DNA of 64,000 nt from Comamonadaceae bacterium (GTDB lineage: Bacteria; Pseudomonadota; Gammaproteobacteria; Burkholderiales; Burkholderiaceae_C), in assembly GCA_021299875.1 (NCBI GenBank), contig JAJTEW010000006.1, forward strand, positions 103,165-167,164, read 5' to 3'. Shown piece by piece: positions 1-9,869 of the stretch (its first letter is position 1; each line of letters starts with the position of its first letter). Under the pieces are notes generated by a model. It saw only the letters and a list, made by a program, of their open reading frames with translations. It ran no database searches and was not told the origin of the DNA. A program made the translations under genes and the position numbers.

Positions 1-774
1 GCCCAGGCGCGTGGCGAGTCGGGCGCGCAGTTTGTCCCCGTCACCATGTGGATCACGGCGGCCATGTATGGCGCAGCGGCCTTGGTGACCTTGGCGTTGT
101 TGCGCGAGCACTCGCCCCCGCGGCCTCATGCCCCGGTGGTGTCGGTGTTGCAAAGCTTGCGGGGGCTGCGGCAAACCCTGCGTGAGGCCTTGCCTTACCG
201 TGATTTCACCCGTTTGCTGGCCTGTGCGGTGGCCTATCAAGGTGGGGTGGCCGTGGCCATCACGCTGGCGGCCATTTATGCCGAGCAGGTGATTGGTTTC
301 CAACCGCAAGAGACCATGGTGCTGATCTTTGTGCTCAACCTGGCGGCTTTTGCGGGGGCTTTGTTATTGGGTTATGTGCAAGACCGCGTGGGCCACAAGC
401 TGACTTTGTCCCTGACTTTGCTGGGTTGGGTGGCCACTTGCTTCATCGCGGCTTTGTCGACCGACAAGGCCACGTTCTGGTGGGCTGCAGGCATTGCTGG
501 TTTTTGCATGGGCTCAAGCCAATCTTCGGGCCGGGCCATGGCGGGACTGATGGTGCCCCCCCACCGATTGGGTGAGTTTTTTGGTCTGTGGACGTTCGCC
601 ATTCGATTGGCCAGCATCTTGGGGCCACTGATGTACGGCCTGATCACTTGGCTGAGCGATGGCAACCAGCGTTTGGCGATCGGGGCGACCTCCTTGCTGT
701 TCATTTTGGGTTGGGTGCTGTTGATGCCCGTCGATGTGGAGCGCGGCCGCTTGGCGGCGCAAAAGCCTGCCTGA
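1..774 (+). CDS. MFS transporter, UMF1/Atg22-like, C-terminal part
   Basis: The reading frame is open from the first base of the window, so the 5' end lies outside; the visible part is about 257 residues. It contains five to six hydrophobic segments separated by a charged loop, and a loop motif GYVQDRVGHK resembling the MFS A-motif (GxxxDRxGxR/K). The segment EQVIGFQPQETMVL and the later GSSQSSGRAMAGLMVP resemble UMF1-type major facilitator permeases (the Atg22-like group). The substrate cannot be read from sequence. It ends four bases from the convergent murI stop codon. Family assignment is by recognition of these motifs; the MFS class is firm, the UMF1 subgroup is likely. Confidence 0.8.
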   Translation, partial: AQARGESGAQFVPVTMWITAAMYGAAALVTLALLREHSPPRPHAPVVSVLQSLRGLRQTLREALPYRDFTRLLACAVAYQGGVAVAITLAAIYAEQVIGFQPQETMVLIFVLNLAAFAGALLLGYVQDRVGHKLTLSLTLLGWVATCFIAALSTDKATFWWAAGIAGFCMGSSQSSGRAMAGLMVPPHRLGEFFGLWTFAIRLASILGPLMYGLITWLSDGNQRLAIGATSLLFILGWVLLMPVDVERGRLAAQKPA

Positions 775-778
775 TGGT

Positions 779-1630
779 TCAGGCTTGCAGTGCGGCAGGC
801 ACAGCCTCGCAGACCTCGGGCGGCAAGCCCAGCCAACGCATCGCGGCGGCTTGCAGGCCTGATAAGTCACCCGTGGTCATCAAGCGCATGGGCAGGGCAC
901 AGCCGTGGGATTCTTTCGTGTTCAGCAAGCCCGCTGCCGCCAACAAGCGCTGCGTTTGACGCGCCACCGCCTCGCCTGTCGAGAGCAGTTGCACATCTGG
1001 CCCGAGCCGTTGGCGCAAATCGTTTTCGACAAACACATAGTGGGTACAGCCCAGCACCAAGGTGTCGATGTCGCCAGGTCCCGAACCAAAGCGGCCCATG
1101 GCCTGGGTGTAGGTCTGCAGCAGATGCGCGATTTGCGCTTGCGCGGCCTGTGATTGATCGGGCAGGGTGCTTTGCTCAATGGCCAAGGCCAAGCCGTTGC
1201 AGGCCTGCACCACAAAATGGGCTTCGCCTTGAACACTGGCCAACAGGCGAGCGAATTTGTCACTGCCCACTGTGCCCCGCGTCGCGATCACCCCGATATG
1301 GCCTGTACGGCTCAGGGCGAGGGCTGGTTTCAGTGCAGGCTCGACGCCCACCAGAGGCAGTTGGGGGTGCTGGGCACGCAACGCGTGGATGGCCGCAGCG
1401 GTGGCGGTGTTGCAGGCCACGACCAGCGCTTTGATGTGGTGCTGCGCCAGCAAATGCGTGGCAATCGTTTCGGTCCGCTCTCGGACAAAAGCTTCGGTTT
1501 TTTCGCCATAGGGCGCGTGGGCGTTGTCGGCCAAATACACAAAGCGTTCGCGTGGCAAGGCCTTTTGCAAGGCCCGCAACACACTCAGGCCCCCAATGCC
1601 GCTGTCAAAAACGCCAATGGGGTTGTTCAC
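779..1630 (-). CDS. murI: Glutamate racemase
   Basis: Interconverts L- and D-glutamate in the cytoplasm, supplying D-Glu for peptidoglycan. With the GTG start at 1630 it is 283 residues, the usual family size. The N-terminus GVFDSGIGGLSV, the ADNAHAPYGEK segment, the first catalytic cysteine in VVACNTATAAA (Cys73) and the second in LVLGCTHYVF (Cys195) are all present. A longer in-frame start upstream would run into the fumarase gene and adds unconserved arginine-rich sequence, so GTG 1630, only two bases after the fumarase stop, is preferred. It is probably the last gene of a yqhA-fumarase-murI transcript. Confidence 0.95.
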   Translation of the reverse strand: MNNPIGVFDSGIGGLSVLRALQKALPRERFVYLADNAHAPYGEKTEAFVRERTETIATHLLAQHHIKALVVACNTATAAAIHALRAQHPQLPLVGVEPALKPALALSRTGHIGVIATRGTVGSDKFARLLASVQGEAHFVVQACNGLALAIEQSTLPDQSQAAQAQIAHLLQTYTQAMGRFGSGPGDIDTLVLGCTHYVFVENDLRQRLGPDVQLLSTGEAVARQTQRLLAAAGLLNTKESHGCALPMRLMTTGDLSGLQAAAMRWLGLPPEVCEAVPAALQA

Positions 1631-1632
1631 GA

Positions 1633-3186
1633 TCAGCCGGCGTTGACGCCGATGCCTTTGAATTCGCCGGTGGCGATGCGCTTTTGCCATTCGGCGGGGC
1701 CTGTGATGTGGGCGCTGGTGCCGCCCGCGTCGACCGCCACCGTCACGGGCATGTCGACCACGTCGAATTCGTAAATGGCTTCCATGCCCATGTCGGCAAA
1801 GCCCACGACCTTGGCGTGCTTGATGGCTTTGGACACCAGGTAGGCCGCGCCGCCCACGGCCATCAGGTAAGCACTCTTGTGCTTCTTGATGGCTTCAATG
1901 GCGACCGGGCCGCGCTCGGCCTTGCCGATCATGGCGATCAGGCCGGTCTGGGCCAGCATCATTTCGGTGAAGCCGTCCATGCGGGTGGAAGTCGTTGGGC
2001 CGGCGGGGCCGACGGCCTCATCGCCCACGGGGTCCACGGGTCCCACGTAATAGATCACACGGTTTTTGAAGTCCACGGGCAGCGGCTCGCCCTTGGCCAG
2101 CATGTCCTGGATGCGTTTGTGCGCGGCGTCTCGTCCCGTCAGCATCTTGCCGTTGAGCAACAGCGTCTGGCCGGGTGTCCAACTGGCCACTTCGGCAGGG
2201 GTCAGCGCGTTCAGGTCCACGCGTTTGCTTTTTTCGGTGTCGGCCGTCCAGTTGACGTTGGGCCAGAGGTCCAGCGAGGGCGCTTCGAGGTAAGTCGGGC
2301 CGGAGCCATCGAGCACAAAGTGCGCGTGGCGGGTGGCGGCGCAGTTGGGGATCATGGCCACCGGCTTGCTGGCCGCGTGGGTGGGGTACATCTTGATCTT
2401 CACGTCCAGCACGGTGGTGAGCCCGCCCAGGCCCTGCGCGCCAATGCCCAGGGCATTGACCTTGTGGTAGAGCTCCAAGCGCATTTCTTCGACTTGGTCG
2501 AGCTTCTCGCCTTGGCTGGATTTTTCAAGCAGCTGGTACATGTTCAGGTCGTCCATCAGGCTTTCTTTGGCCAGAAGCACGGCTTTTTCGGCGGTGCCGC
2601 CGATGCCGATGCCCAACATGCCCGGTGGGCACCAACCCGCACCCATGGTGGGCACCGTCTTCAGCACCCAATCGACGATGCTGTCGCCCGGGTTGAGCAT
2701 GATCAGCTTGGATTTGTTCTCGCTGCCGCCGCCCTTGGCCGCCACGGTCACGTGCACATGGTGCCCCGGCACGATCTGGGTGAAGATCACGGCAGGCGTG
2801 TTGTCTTTGGTGTTTTTGCGGTTGAAGTGCGGGTCCGAGACCACGGATGCACGCAGCATATTGTCCGATTGGTTGTAACCCCGGCGCACGCCTTCGTTGA
2901 TGGCGTATTCCAGGCTGCCAGTGAAGCCATCCAACTTCACGTCCATGCCGACTTCAAGGAACACGTTGACGATGCCGGTGTCTTGGCAAATCGGACGGTG
3001 GCCAATGGCACTCATCTTGCTGTTGGTCAGGATCTGCGCGATCGCGTCCTTGGCGGCTGGGCTTTGCTCGCGGGCGTAGGCGCTGGCCAGGTGCGAGATG
3101 AAGTCGGCCGGGTGGTAGTAGCTGATGTACTGCAGGGCGGCGGCGACGGATTCGATCAGGTCATCTTGTTTGATCAGGGTGGTCAT
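1633..3186 (-). CDS. fumA: Fumarate hydratase, class I (4Fe-4S)
   Basis: Catalyses reversible hydration of fumarate to malate in the TCA cycle. The 517-residue single chain has the class I layout, with an N-terminal alpha-type and a C-terminal beta-type domain. Candidate cluster-ligand cysteines lie in PICQDTG (Cys67), GWCPPGMLGIGIGG and PNCAATRHAHF. The C-terminal GPTTSTRMDGF and PVTVAVDAGGTSAH segments are typical of the beta domain. It is unrelated to the class II FumC enzymes. Transcribed after the YqhA-family gene (34-base gap) and before murI (2-base gap), so an operon is likely. The choice between fumA and fumB naming is arbitrary outside enterics. Confidence 0.95.
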   Translation of the reverse strand: MTTLIKQDDLIESVAAALQYISYYHPADFISHLASAYAREQSPAAKDAIAQILTNSKMSAIGHRPICQDTGIVNVFLEVGMDVKLDGFTGSLEYAINEGVRRGYNQSDNMLRASVVSDPHFNRKNTKDNTPAVIFTQIVPGHHVHVTVAAKGGGSENKSKLIMLNPGDSIVDWVLKTVPTMGAGWCPPGMLGIGIGGTAEKAVLLAKESLMDDLNMYQLLEKSSQGEKLDQVEEMRLELYHKVNALGIGAQGLGGLTTVLDVKIKMYPTHAASKPVAMIPNCAATRHAHFVLDGSGPTYLEAPSLDLWPNVNWTADTEKSKRVDLNALTPAEVASWTPGQTLLLNGKMLTGRDAAHKRIQDMLAKGEPLPVDFKNRVIYYVGPVDPVGDEAVGPAGPTTSTRMDGFTEMMLAQTGLIAMIGKAERGPVAIEAIKKHKSAYLMAVGGAAYLVSKAIKHAKVVGFADMGMEAIYEFDVVDMPVTVAVDAGGTSAHITGPAEWQKRIATGEFKGIGVNAG

Positions 3187-3220
3187 GGTGTGTGTCTCTG
3201 AGGATTCAAGAAAAACGGGG

Positions 3221-3817
3221 TCAGTGGTCGGCTTTGTCGTGGTGAGACATCAGGCGGTCGGCGTAGGCGATGGCAATGGCGCTGAACAAGAAGGCGATGT
3301 GGATGATGGTTTGCCACATCAAGACCTGTTCTGTGTAGTTGGCGGCGTTGATGAAGGTCTTGAGCAAATGGATCGAGCTGATGCCGATGATGGCCGTGGC
3401 CAGCTTGACCTTGAGCACAGAGGCGTTCACATGGTCCAGCCACTCGGGTTGGTCGGGGTGACCTTCGAGATTCAGGCGCGAAACAAAGGTCTCGTAGCCG
3501 CCCACGATCACCATGATCAAGAGGTTGGAGATCATGACCACGTCGATCAGGCCCAGCACCACCAGCATGATGACCACTTCATTGAGGCCGGTGATGGGGG
3601 CGTCGGTCTTGTAGCCAATGCTGCCAATCAGGGCTTGCAGCGCGGTTTGACTGCCAAATGCGGCTTCCAGCAAGTGAACCAACTCCACCCAAAAGTGAAA
3701 GACATAGACGGCTTGTGCTGCGATCAATCCCAAGTAAAGCGGCAATTGCAACCAACGGCTGGCAAAAATAAAGCTGTTGATCTGAGTAATCGAGGATTTG
3801 ACGATGGGGCGTGGCAT
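3221..3817 (-). CDS. YqhA/UPF0114 family inner-membrane protein
   Basis: About 198 residues from the ATG at 3817, with three to four hydrophobic helices and a charged central loop ([23 protein letters not shown]) conserved in the TIGR00645/UPF0114 family. The function of the family is unknown. The C-terminus DRLMSHHDK is cytoplasmic-looking. An earlier in-frame start adds 14 residues without conservation and is not preferred. It heads the run yqhA-like, fumarase, murI on the minus strand. The 178 bases between it and acs carry the divergent promoters; I see no further gene there. Confidence 0.85.
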   Translation of the reverse strand: MPRPIVKSSITQINSFIFASRWLQLPLYLGLIAAQAVYVFHFWVELVHLLEAAFGSQTALQALIGSIGYKTDAPITGLNEVVIMLVVLGLIDVVMISNLLIMVIVGGYETFVSRLNLEGHPDQPEWLDHVNASVLKVKLATAIIGISSIHLLKTFINAANYTEQVLMWQTIIHIAFLFSAIAIAYADRLMSHHDKADH

Positions 3818-3995
3818 GATTTTCCAAGTTTGAGGTTCACAAAGCATCGCTTCATGCAAGCTGTAATTTTAGGCTCAAGAGCCTGTATCTGAGCTTGCGG
3901 ATGTGCAAGTTTGATGTCAGTCAGTGCTTTGTAAGAGCCAAGCACGACATTTGCCCCAGTTTAAAATTTGACTTGATCCATAGGAGACAGACGCC

Positions 3996-5957
3996 ATGAG
4001 CAGCCCCATCTACCAACCCAGTGCCGATTTCGTCAAAAACGCCCACATTTCGGGCATGCCCGCCTATGAGGCGCTGTGCAAAGAAGCCGAAACCGATTAC
4101 GAAGGCTATTGGGCCCGTCTGGCCAAAGAGCTGATCAGCTGGAAGACCCCTTTCACCAAGGTGCTGGACGAATCCAATGCGCCTTTCTTCAAATGGTTCG
4201 AAGACGGCACCCTGAACGCCTCTTACAACTGCCTGGACCGCAACGTCGAAAAAGGCCTGGGCGACAAGACCGCCATCATTTTTGAAGCCGACGGTGGCGA
4301 AGTGAGCAAGGTCACCTACAGCCAGTTGCTGGCCAAGACCTGCCAGTACGCCAACGCCCTCAAGAGCTTGGGTATCCAAAAAGGTGACCGCGTGGTCATC
4401 TACATCTCCATGTCTGTCGAGGGCGTGGCCGCCATGCAGGCCTGCGCCCGCATCGGCGCCACCCACTCGGTGGTGTTTGGTGGCTTTTCGGCCCAATCGC
4501 TGCGTGACCGCATCGAAGACACTGGTGCTGTGGCTGTTATCACCGCGGACAACCAGGTGCGTGGTGGCAAGCTGCTGCCGCTCAAATCCATCGTAGACGA
4601 TGCCATCAAACTGGGCGGTTGCGGCTCCATCAAAAATGTGTTGGTCGTCAAGCGCTCAGGCGCCGACATCGCCATGACCGCAGGGCGTGACCTTTGGATG
4701 GCCGACTTGGCCGACCAGCAGGCCACCACCTGCGAACCCGAGTGGGTCGGTGCCGAGCACCCCTTGTTCTTGCTTTACACCTCGGGCTCCACCGGCAAGC
4801 CCAAAGGCGTTCAACATTCCACCGGTGGCTATTTGCTGCACGCCGCCCTGACCACCAAGTGGACCTTTGACTTGAAGCAGGATGACGTGTTCTGGTGCAC
4901 GGCCGACATCGGCTGGGTCACCGGCCACACTTACATCACCTATGGTCCTTTGGCTTTGGGCGGCACCGAGATCGTGTTCGAGGGCGTGCCCACCTACCCA
5001 GACGCTGGCCGTTTCTGGAAGATGATCCAGGACCACAAAGCCACCATTTTCTACACCGCGCCCACCGCCATCCGCTCGCTCATCAAGGCCGCAGAAGCCA
5101 ACGACGCTGTGCACCCCAAGAGCTACAACTTGTCAAGCCTGCGTTTGCTGGGCTCGGTCGGCGAGCCGATCAACCCTGCCGCGTGGGAGTGGTACCACCA
5201 GCATGTGGGTGGCGGCAATTGCCCCATCGTCGACACTTTCTGGCAGACCGAAACCGGGGGCCACATGATCACGCCATTGCCCGGTGCCACGCCCATGGTG
5301 CCCGGCTCTTGCACCTTGTCTTTCCCCGGTATCCAGGCCGCCATCGTGGACGAGACGGGCAAAGACATGCCCAACGGCCAAGGCGGCATTTTGGTGGTCA
5401 AGCGCCCCTGGCCTTCCATGATCCGCACCATTTGGGGCGACCCTGAGCGTTTCAAGAAGAGCTACTACCCTGAAGACTTCAAGGGCAAGTACTACTTGGC
5501 GGGCGACGGATCGATCCGTGACGAAAAGACGGGTTACTTCACCATCACCGGCCGCATCGACGACGTGCTGAACGTCTCTGGTCACCGCATGGGCACCATG
5601 GAAATCGAATCGGCTTTGGTCAGCTGCACCGAGTTGGTGGCCGAAGCCGCCGTAGTAGGCCGCCCCGACGACACCACGGGTGAAGCGATTTGCGCCTTCG
5701 TGGTGCTCAAGCGCTCGTTGCCCAACACCGACGAAGGCAAGGCCATCGCCAAGCAATTGCGCGACCACATCGCCAAAGAAATTGGCCCCATCGCCAAACC
5801 CAAGGACATCCGCTTTGGCGAGAACTTGCCCAAGACCCGTTCAGGCAAGATCATGCGCCGCTTGCTGCGCTCCTTGGCCAAAGGCGAAGCCATCACGCAG
5901 GACATCTCCACCCTGGAGAATCCCGCGATTCTGGGCCAACTGGGTCAGGCTTACTGA
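3996..5957 (+). CDS. acs: Acetyl-CoA synthetase
   Basis: Activates acetate to acetyl-CoA through acetyl-AMP. Length 653 residues matches Acs. Visible: the N-terminal ACS domain; the P-loop-like [12 protein letters not shown] around residue 260; the adenylate-binding [10 protein letters not shown]; the hinge/ribose motif [32 protein letters not shown]; and the C-terminal [11 protein letters not shown], whose lysine is the catalytic residue that Pat-type enzymes acetylate in this family. AGGAG lies nine bases before the ATG. It is a single gene, followed by strong hairpins at 5971-6033. In a heterotroph it serves acetate scavenging. Confidence 0.97.
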   Translation: MSSPIYQPSADFVKNAHISGMPAYEALCKEAETDYEGYWARLAKELISWKTPFTKVLDESNAPFFKWFEDGTLNASYNCLDRNVEKGLGDKTAIIFEADGGEVSKVTYSQLLAKTCQYANALKSLGIQKGDRVVIYISMSVEGVAAMQACARIGATHSVVFGGFSAQSLRDRIEDTGAVAVITADNQVRGGKLLPLKSIVDDAIKLGGCGSIKNVLVVKRSGADIAMTAGRDLWMADLADQQATTCEPEWVGAEHPLFLLYTSGSTGKPKGVQHSTGGYLLHAALTTKWTFDLKQDDVFWCTADIGWVTGHTYITYGPLALGGTEIVFEGVPTYPDAGRFWKMIQDHKATIFYTAPTAIRSLIKAAEANDAVHPKSYNLSSLRLLGSVGEPINPAAWEWYHQHVGGGNCPIVDTFWQTETGGHMITPLPGATPMVPGSCTLSFPGIQAAIVDETGKDMPNGQGGILVVKRPWPSMIRTIWGDPERFKKSYYPEDFKGKYYLAGDGSIRDEKTGYFTITGRIDDVLNVSGHRMGTMEIESALVSCTELVAEAAVVGRPDDTTGEAICAFVVLKRSLPNTDEGKAIAKQLRDHIAKEIGPIAKPKDIRFGENLPKTRSGKIMRRLLRSLAKGEAITQDISTLENPAILGQLGQAY

Positions 5958-5970
5958 TCGGAACCGATCT

Positions 5971-6033
5971 GCCAAGGGCTTTTTAGCCCTTGGCTGCGAC
6001 GCCAAACAAAAGGCAGCCTCGGCTGCCTTTTGT
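5971..6033. terminator. Bidirectional terminator between acs and a Bug receptor gene
   Basis: Two hairpins lie between convergent genes. The first pairs GCCAAGGGCT (5971-5980) with AGCCCTTGGC (5985-5994) around a TTTT loop. The second is a perfect 13-base inverted repeat, 6006-6018 with 6021-6033, whose GC core GGCAGCC/GGCTGCC is flanked by AAAA/TTTT, so it leaves a U-rich tail on either strand. Confidence 0.85.
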
Positions 6034-6050
6034 CATGGTGCTGACCCGTG

Positions 6051-7034
6051 TCAGGATTTCATGGCCAAGCCCAAACGCTCGATGGTCGCTTTTTCGGACT
6101 GGAACATGTTGTTGATGAACCGGGTGTATTCCTCGGTACCCATGTAGATCACCGACTGGTCGTACTTGTCAAAACTGGCCAGCACGGCCGGGTCTTGCAG
6201 CGTGCTTCTGAAAGCGTCGTGCAGGCGTTTGACCACGGCCGGGTCCATGCCCTTGGGGCCGCCGATGCCAAAGGGCGAGTCGGACACCGTGTCGAAGCCC
6301 AACTCGTTGAGTGTGGGCACGTTGGGCCAGCGCTTGGTGCGTTTGCTGCCGTAGGTGGCCAGCAGGCGCATGGTGCCCGCCTCGACCTGCGGGGCCCAGC
6401 CGGTGGCGTCGCTGTGCGACATGACATGGCCGCCCAACACCGCTTGCACGCCATCGGCGCTGCCTTTGAAGGGAATGTGGGTGACGTCGATCTTGGCTTT
6501 GCTGGCGAATTCGGCAAAGGCCAGGTGCGGCGTCGTGCCATTGCCGGTAGAGCCATAGGTGAACTTGCCCGGGTTGGCACGGGCAAAAGCCACCAGGTCG
6601 GCGATAGAGCGAATGGGCGAGTCTGCCCGCACGACCACACCAAAGGTGTAGCCGGTCAGGCAGGCGATGTAGGTGAAATCCTTGAGCGGGTCGAACTGCA
6701 TTTTTTGCATGTGCGGCAACCGTGCGACGCCGATGGTGATTTGCGACAGGGTGTAGCCGTCGGGCTGGGCACGCACCAGCTCGTTGGGGCCGAGCATGCC
6801 GCTGGCGCCGGGTTTGTTTTCGATGACCACTTGAACACCCAGGGCCTTGGTGGCGCTTTCTGCCAAAGCGCGCATCACGGCGTCGGTTGAGCCGCCTGCC
6901 GGCCATGGGCAGATCAGTTTGATGGGCCTGGCTGGAAAGGCCTGGGCTTGCGCAAGGGTGGGAAATGCCACCGTGACCGCGGCGGCGGCGGTGGCCTGAA
7001 CAAAGCTGCGTCGTGATGTGTCTTGGGTTTTCAA
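6051..7034 (-). CDS. Tripartite tricarboxylate transporter receptor (Bug family)
   Basis: Periplasmic solute-binding protein of the Bug/TctC family, 327 residues. The start is TTG at 7034, chosen because AAAGGAG lies six bases upstream and because it places a twin-arginine signal (SRRSFVQ followed by an alanine-rich stretch ending LAQAQA) at the very N-terminus. The mature protein opens with PARPIKLICPWPAGGSTD, the family hallmark, and contains GSTGNGTTPHLA and HIPFKGSADGVQAVLGG, the ligand-domain motifs. No TctA/TctB membrane genes are adjacent, which is usual for the many orphan Bug receptors of Burkholderiales. The ligand is unknown; carboxylates are typical for the family. Confidence 0.9.
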   Translation of the reverse strand: MKTQDTSRRSFVQATAAAAVTVAFPTLAQAQAFPARPIKLICPWPAGGSTDAVMRALAESATKALGVQVVIENKPGASGMLGPNELVRAQPDGYTLSQITIGVARLPHMQKMQFDPLKDFTYIACLTGYTFGVVVRADSPIRSIADLVAFARANPGKFTYGSTGNGTTPHLAFAEFASKAKIDVTHIPFKGSADGVQAVLGGHVMSHSDATGWAPQVEAGTMRLLATYGSKRTKRWPNVPTLNELGFDTVSDSPFGIGGPKGMDPAVVKRLHDAFRSTLQDPAVLASFDKYDQSVIYMGTEEYTRFINNMFQSEKATIERLGLAMKS

Positions 7035-7168
7035 ACCGGTCTCCTTTGACAAATGGGTGAAGCCATTGAAAAGCAAGACGGCGCATCCGGCAATGGGGAA
7101 AACCTTCGGCCTGGTCAGTGGTGGGTCGCTTGCGTGACTGGCAAGGGGCCACACCTTGAGGCGCATGT

Positions 7169-8998
7169 TCAGTCGCCCATCACCACGCCCTCGCGCCGGG
7201 GGTCGGCTCCGCCGAACCAACCGCTTGGCCTGCGTTCAATGGCTTGCAAGCCGCTGGTCATGTCGATCTGCACCACGTCGTGGCCACGGGCTTTGAGCGC
7301 GTCGATGGTGGCGCTGTCAAAGCCTTGGGCTTCGAGCAGGGTGGGGCCGTTCAATGTGCCGAAGTTGGGCAGGTTGATGGCTTGTTGGGCGTTGAGCCCC
7401 CAGTGCAAGCTGCCCCTGAGCAGCTTGGCCGTGTAATGGATGATGAAGGCGCCGCCCGGGCTGCCGCCGCTCATGAGCAGCTGTCCTGTGGCCTTGTCAA
7501 ACACCAGGGTGGGCGACATCGAAGAGCGGGGGCGTTTACCAGGTTCAACCCGGTTGGCGATCGGCCGTCCTTGCGCGTCCGCTGGTGACAAGCTGAAGTC
7601 GGTCAGCTCGTTGTTGAGCAAAAAACCGCCTGGGCGAGCTGGGTCGGTGCTGACCATGCGGCGCGCGCCGAAAGCGGCTTCGATGGTGCTGGTCATGGCC
7701 ACGGCGCGGCCTTGTGCATCCACCACGCTGATGTGGCTGGTGCCAAACTCGGTCTGGGTGGGCATGGGTGCAAAGCTGCTTGGGCTGGAGCCCGGTTCTC
7801 CGGGTTGGGCCACTTTCATGGACTGGTGGCCAATTCCTTGGCTGCGTTGGCGCAGGTAGTCAGGCGCCAGCAGGCTGCGCCAATGGCTGCCCGGGGCGGG
7901 CACAAAATCCGGGTCGGCCAAGTACTGTGCCCGGTCGGCAAAAGCCAGGCGCGAGGCCTCGGTGTAGCGGTGTAAAAAATCGGGCGAGGGCAAACCACCC
8001 ACCAGCTCGGGGCCCTGCGGCTGGGTGTGGGCCAGCAGCCCCAAGATTTGCCCGATGGCGATGTGTCCGGAGGATGGCGGGGGAAAGCCGCAGACGCGGA
8101 CTTCGCGTGCAGGGGTCGGGTGGTCAAAGCACAAGGCTTCTCTTTCTTTGGGCTGGTAGTTGGCCAGGTCTTGCAGGCTCAAGGTGCCTGGGCGCGGGGC
8201 TTGCAGGGTGCGTGCCACCATGGCCTGGGCCACCGGTCCTTCGTGCAGGGCGCGGCTGCCCTCTGTGGCGATGCGACGCAGCACATGGGCGTATTCAGGG
8301 TTGCGCAGCACATGGCCCACAGGCCAAGCTTGCCCCTGGGCGTTGTAGAAAAAGCGCCAAGCCAGCGGGTCTTTTTTCAGGTGCGGGTCGGCCTGCAGCA
8401 GGGTGTGCAAGCGGGGGCTGACCCGAAAACCTTGCTCGGCCAAGGTGATGGCGGGCGCCAACAGCTGGGCCCAAGGCAGGCGGCCGTGTTGCCGGTGCGC
8501 GGCCTCCAGCATGCGCACCACGCCAGGCACGCCCACCGAATGCCCGCTTTGTACGGCTTCGTCAAACGTGAGCGGTTTGCCCTGGTCCATGAACATGTCG
8601 CCGCGTGCGCCAGCGGGGGCGGTTTCGCGCCCGTCGTGTGCCGTGACTTTTTGGCCATCAAAGTGCAGCAAAAACGCGCCGCCCCCAATGCCGCTCGACT
8701 GCGGCTCCACCAGGCCCAACACCATTTGCACGGCAATGGCGGCATCGAGCGCCGAGCCGCCTGCGCGAAGCACCTGGTGACCGGCATCGGTGGCCAGCGG
8801 GTTGGCGGCGGCCACGGCCTGGCGTGAGAAGGCCCAGCCGGGCTTGGCGCTGCGGCCGCTGGCCGCCTCCGGTTGGACGGCAAAATCTGGCACGCTGTAG
8901 CGCAAGGCGTTCGCGGGGGGCTGTGTGGTGCAGGCGCTCAAAAGACACAGGCTCGTGAGAACAAGTGGGAGATGAAAAAAAAAGGGAAAGGTTGACAT
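7169..8998 (-). CDS. ggt: Gamma-glutamyltransferase, lipoprotein-type export signal
   Basis: Ntn-hydrolase that cleaves gamma-glutamyl bonds such as those of glutathione, normally periplasmic. About 609 residues from ATG 8998, with an N-terminal hydrophobic stretch ending LLSACTT, a lipobox. Family landmarks include LRAGGSALDAAIAVQMVLG, SSGIGGGAFLL and HDGRETAP in the large subunit. The autoprocessing site is at EFGTSHISVVD, where the Thr (about residue 420) becomes the nucleophile of the small subunit; MSGGSPGGAFI lies near the end. No convincing Shine-Dalgarno precedes the start. It is followed by the Bug gene on the same strand after 134 bases. Confidence 0.93.
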   Translation of the reverse strand: MSTFPFFFHLPLVLTSLCLLSACTTQPPANALRYSVPDFAVQPEAASGRSAKPGWAFSRQAVAAANPLATDAGHQVLRAGGSALDAAIAVQMVLGLVEPQSSGIGGGAFLLHFDGQKVTAHDGRETAPAGARGDMFMDQGKPLTFDEAVQSGHSVGVPGVVRMLEAAHRQHGRLPWAQLLAPAITLAEQGFRVSPRLHTLLQADPHLKKDPLAWRFFYNAQGQAWPVGHVLRNPEYAHVLRRIATEGSRALHEGPVAQAMVARTLQAPRPGTLSLQDLANYQPKEREALCFDHPTPAREVRVCGFPPPSSGHIAIGQILGLLAHTQPQGPELVGGLPSPDFLHRYTEASRLAFADRAQYLADPDFVPAPGSHWRSLLAPDYLRQRSQGIGHQSMKVAQPGEPGSSPSSFAPMPTQTEFGTSHISVVDAQGRAVAMTSTIEAAFGARRMVSTDPARPGGFLLNNELTDFSLSPADAQGRPIANRVEPGKRPRSSMSPTLVFDKATGQLLMSGGSPGGAFIIHYTAKLLRGSLHWGLNAQQAINLPNFGTLNGPTLLEAQGFDSATIDALKARGHDVVQIDMTSGLQAIERRPSGWFGGADPRREGVVMGD

Positions 8999-9109
8999 AG
9001 CCAATTTCAGCCAGACGCAGAAATCCTTGGGGAGGGTGGGTTGGAGCCGATGTTGCCTGAAAGGTTTTTGGGACTGTAGTTGAAATTCAAGCCCCAGCGG
9101 CGCTGTGAT

Positions 9110-9787
9110 TCAGCCTTCATGGGTGTCCTTGGCCGATGCCGGCCTGACTGGGGAGGCCTGGGCCGGACCGTGGGTCAAGGCGGTATGCACCATGCCCATC
9201 AAATGGGTCTCGGCCATGGCTGAAACACCCGGCGAGAGTGCCAGGTGCTGCATGACATTGGCCTGCTGGATGCTGGCCATGCCGTGAAGGGCCGACCAAA
9301 TAAAAAGAGCTTGCAACTCCGCTTGAGCCAACAAGGCCAGCATGTCCATCTGTGTCGCGCTTGGGCGCTGTTGCAATTGCTGCTGCAAATGGTGACGCAA
9401 CAGGTCAAAAGCATGCACCGCATGGCGCACCAATTCAGGATGGGCTGCAGGCTTGGGCCAGGGTGTACCGAACATCAGTCGGTATTCCAGCGGGTGCTCT
9501 GCGGCGAAACGCATGTAGGCCTGGCCCATGCCCAGCAGTGCATCGCTGGCATGGGCTTTGGAGGCTTGGTCCAAAAAAGCGGCGAAATCTTCAAAGCACC
9601 TCTGCATGATGGCCGCCAGCAAGTGGTCCCTGCTGGGGTAGTGCCGGTAGGGCGCTTGGTGCGACACACCGAGTTTGCGCGCCACATCGCGCAGGCTCAG
9701 GCCTTCCACGCCTTGCTCGGCAATCACCTCGCGGGCCGCGTGGATGCAGGCTTCTTTCAGGTCCAGTTCGTGAATGGTTTTGACCAT
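9110..9787 (-). CDS. TetR-family transcriptional regulator
   Basis: 225 residues from ATG 9787. The N-terminal DNA-binding domain reads GVEGLSLRDVARKLGVSHQA then PYRHYPSRDHLLAAIMQRCF, a classical TetR helix-turn-helix. The C-terminal part has the ligand-domain pattern EHPLEYRLMFGTPWPKP found in the TetR/AcrR WHG-type subgroup. It faces a membrane-protein gene across an 82-base gap holding two near-identical palindromes, so it probably represses both itself and the neighbour. The inducer is unknown. A 17-residue longer frame upstream overlaps the operators and is not preferred. Confidence 0.92.
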   Translation of the reverse strand: MVKTIHELDLKEACIHAAREVIAEQGVEGLSLRDVARKLGVSHQAPYRHYPSRDHLLAAIMQRCFEDFAAFLDQASKAHASDALLGMGQAYMRFAAEHPLEYRLMFGTPWPKPAAHPELVRHAVHAFDLLRHHLQQQLQQRPSATQMDMLALLAQAELQALFIWSALHGMASIQQANVMQHLALSPGVSAMAETHLMGMVHTALTHGPAQASPVRPASAKDTHEG

Positions 9788-9809
9788 TTGGCTTTTGATT
9801 TCGGCTAAT

Positions 9810-9824
9810 GTTGACAGTGTCAAC
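9810..9824. promoter_or_regulatory. TetR operator 1 (palindrome)
   Basis: GTTGACAGTGTCAAC is a perfect inverted repeat around one central base, located 22 bases upstream of the tetR start. It repeats almost exactly at 9841-9855, with 31 bases between centres (about three helical turns). On the plus strand it embeds a consensus -35 hexamer TTGACA. Confidence 0.8.
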
Positions 9825-9826
9825 AG

Positions 9827-9854
9827 TTTATATAACACTTGTAGACAGTGTCAA
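9827..9854 (-). promoter_or_regulatory. tetR promoter
   Basis: Minus-strand TTGACA (9854-9849), 16-base spacer, TATAAA (9832-9827), 40 bases upstream of the tetR ATG. It lies between and overlaps the two operators, supporting autoregulation. The plus-strand promoter for the facing gene is less clear: TTGACA at 9811 has only a 14-base spacer to TATAAC at 9831. Confidence 0.65.
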
Positions 9855-9855
9855 C
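9841..9855. promoter_or_regulatory. TetR operator 2 (palindrome)
   Basis: GTAGACAGTGTCAAC matches operator 1 at 14 of 15 positions. It covers the -35 hexamer of the tetR promoter (TTGACA on the minus strand, 9854-9849), which is followed after 16 bases by TATAAA (9832-9827). Binding here would directly block tetR transcription. Confidence 0.75.
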
Positions 9856-9869
9856 TTTTTGGGGTGATC

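Noticed and set aside
1552..3201. Long open frame (549 codons) on the plus strand
   Set aside because: Antisense to the fumarase and murI genes; composition is rich in His, Gly and Val as expected of a GC-driven shadow, with no recognisable domain.
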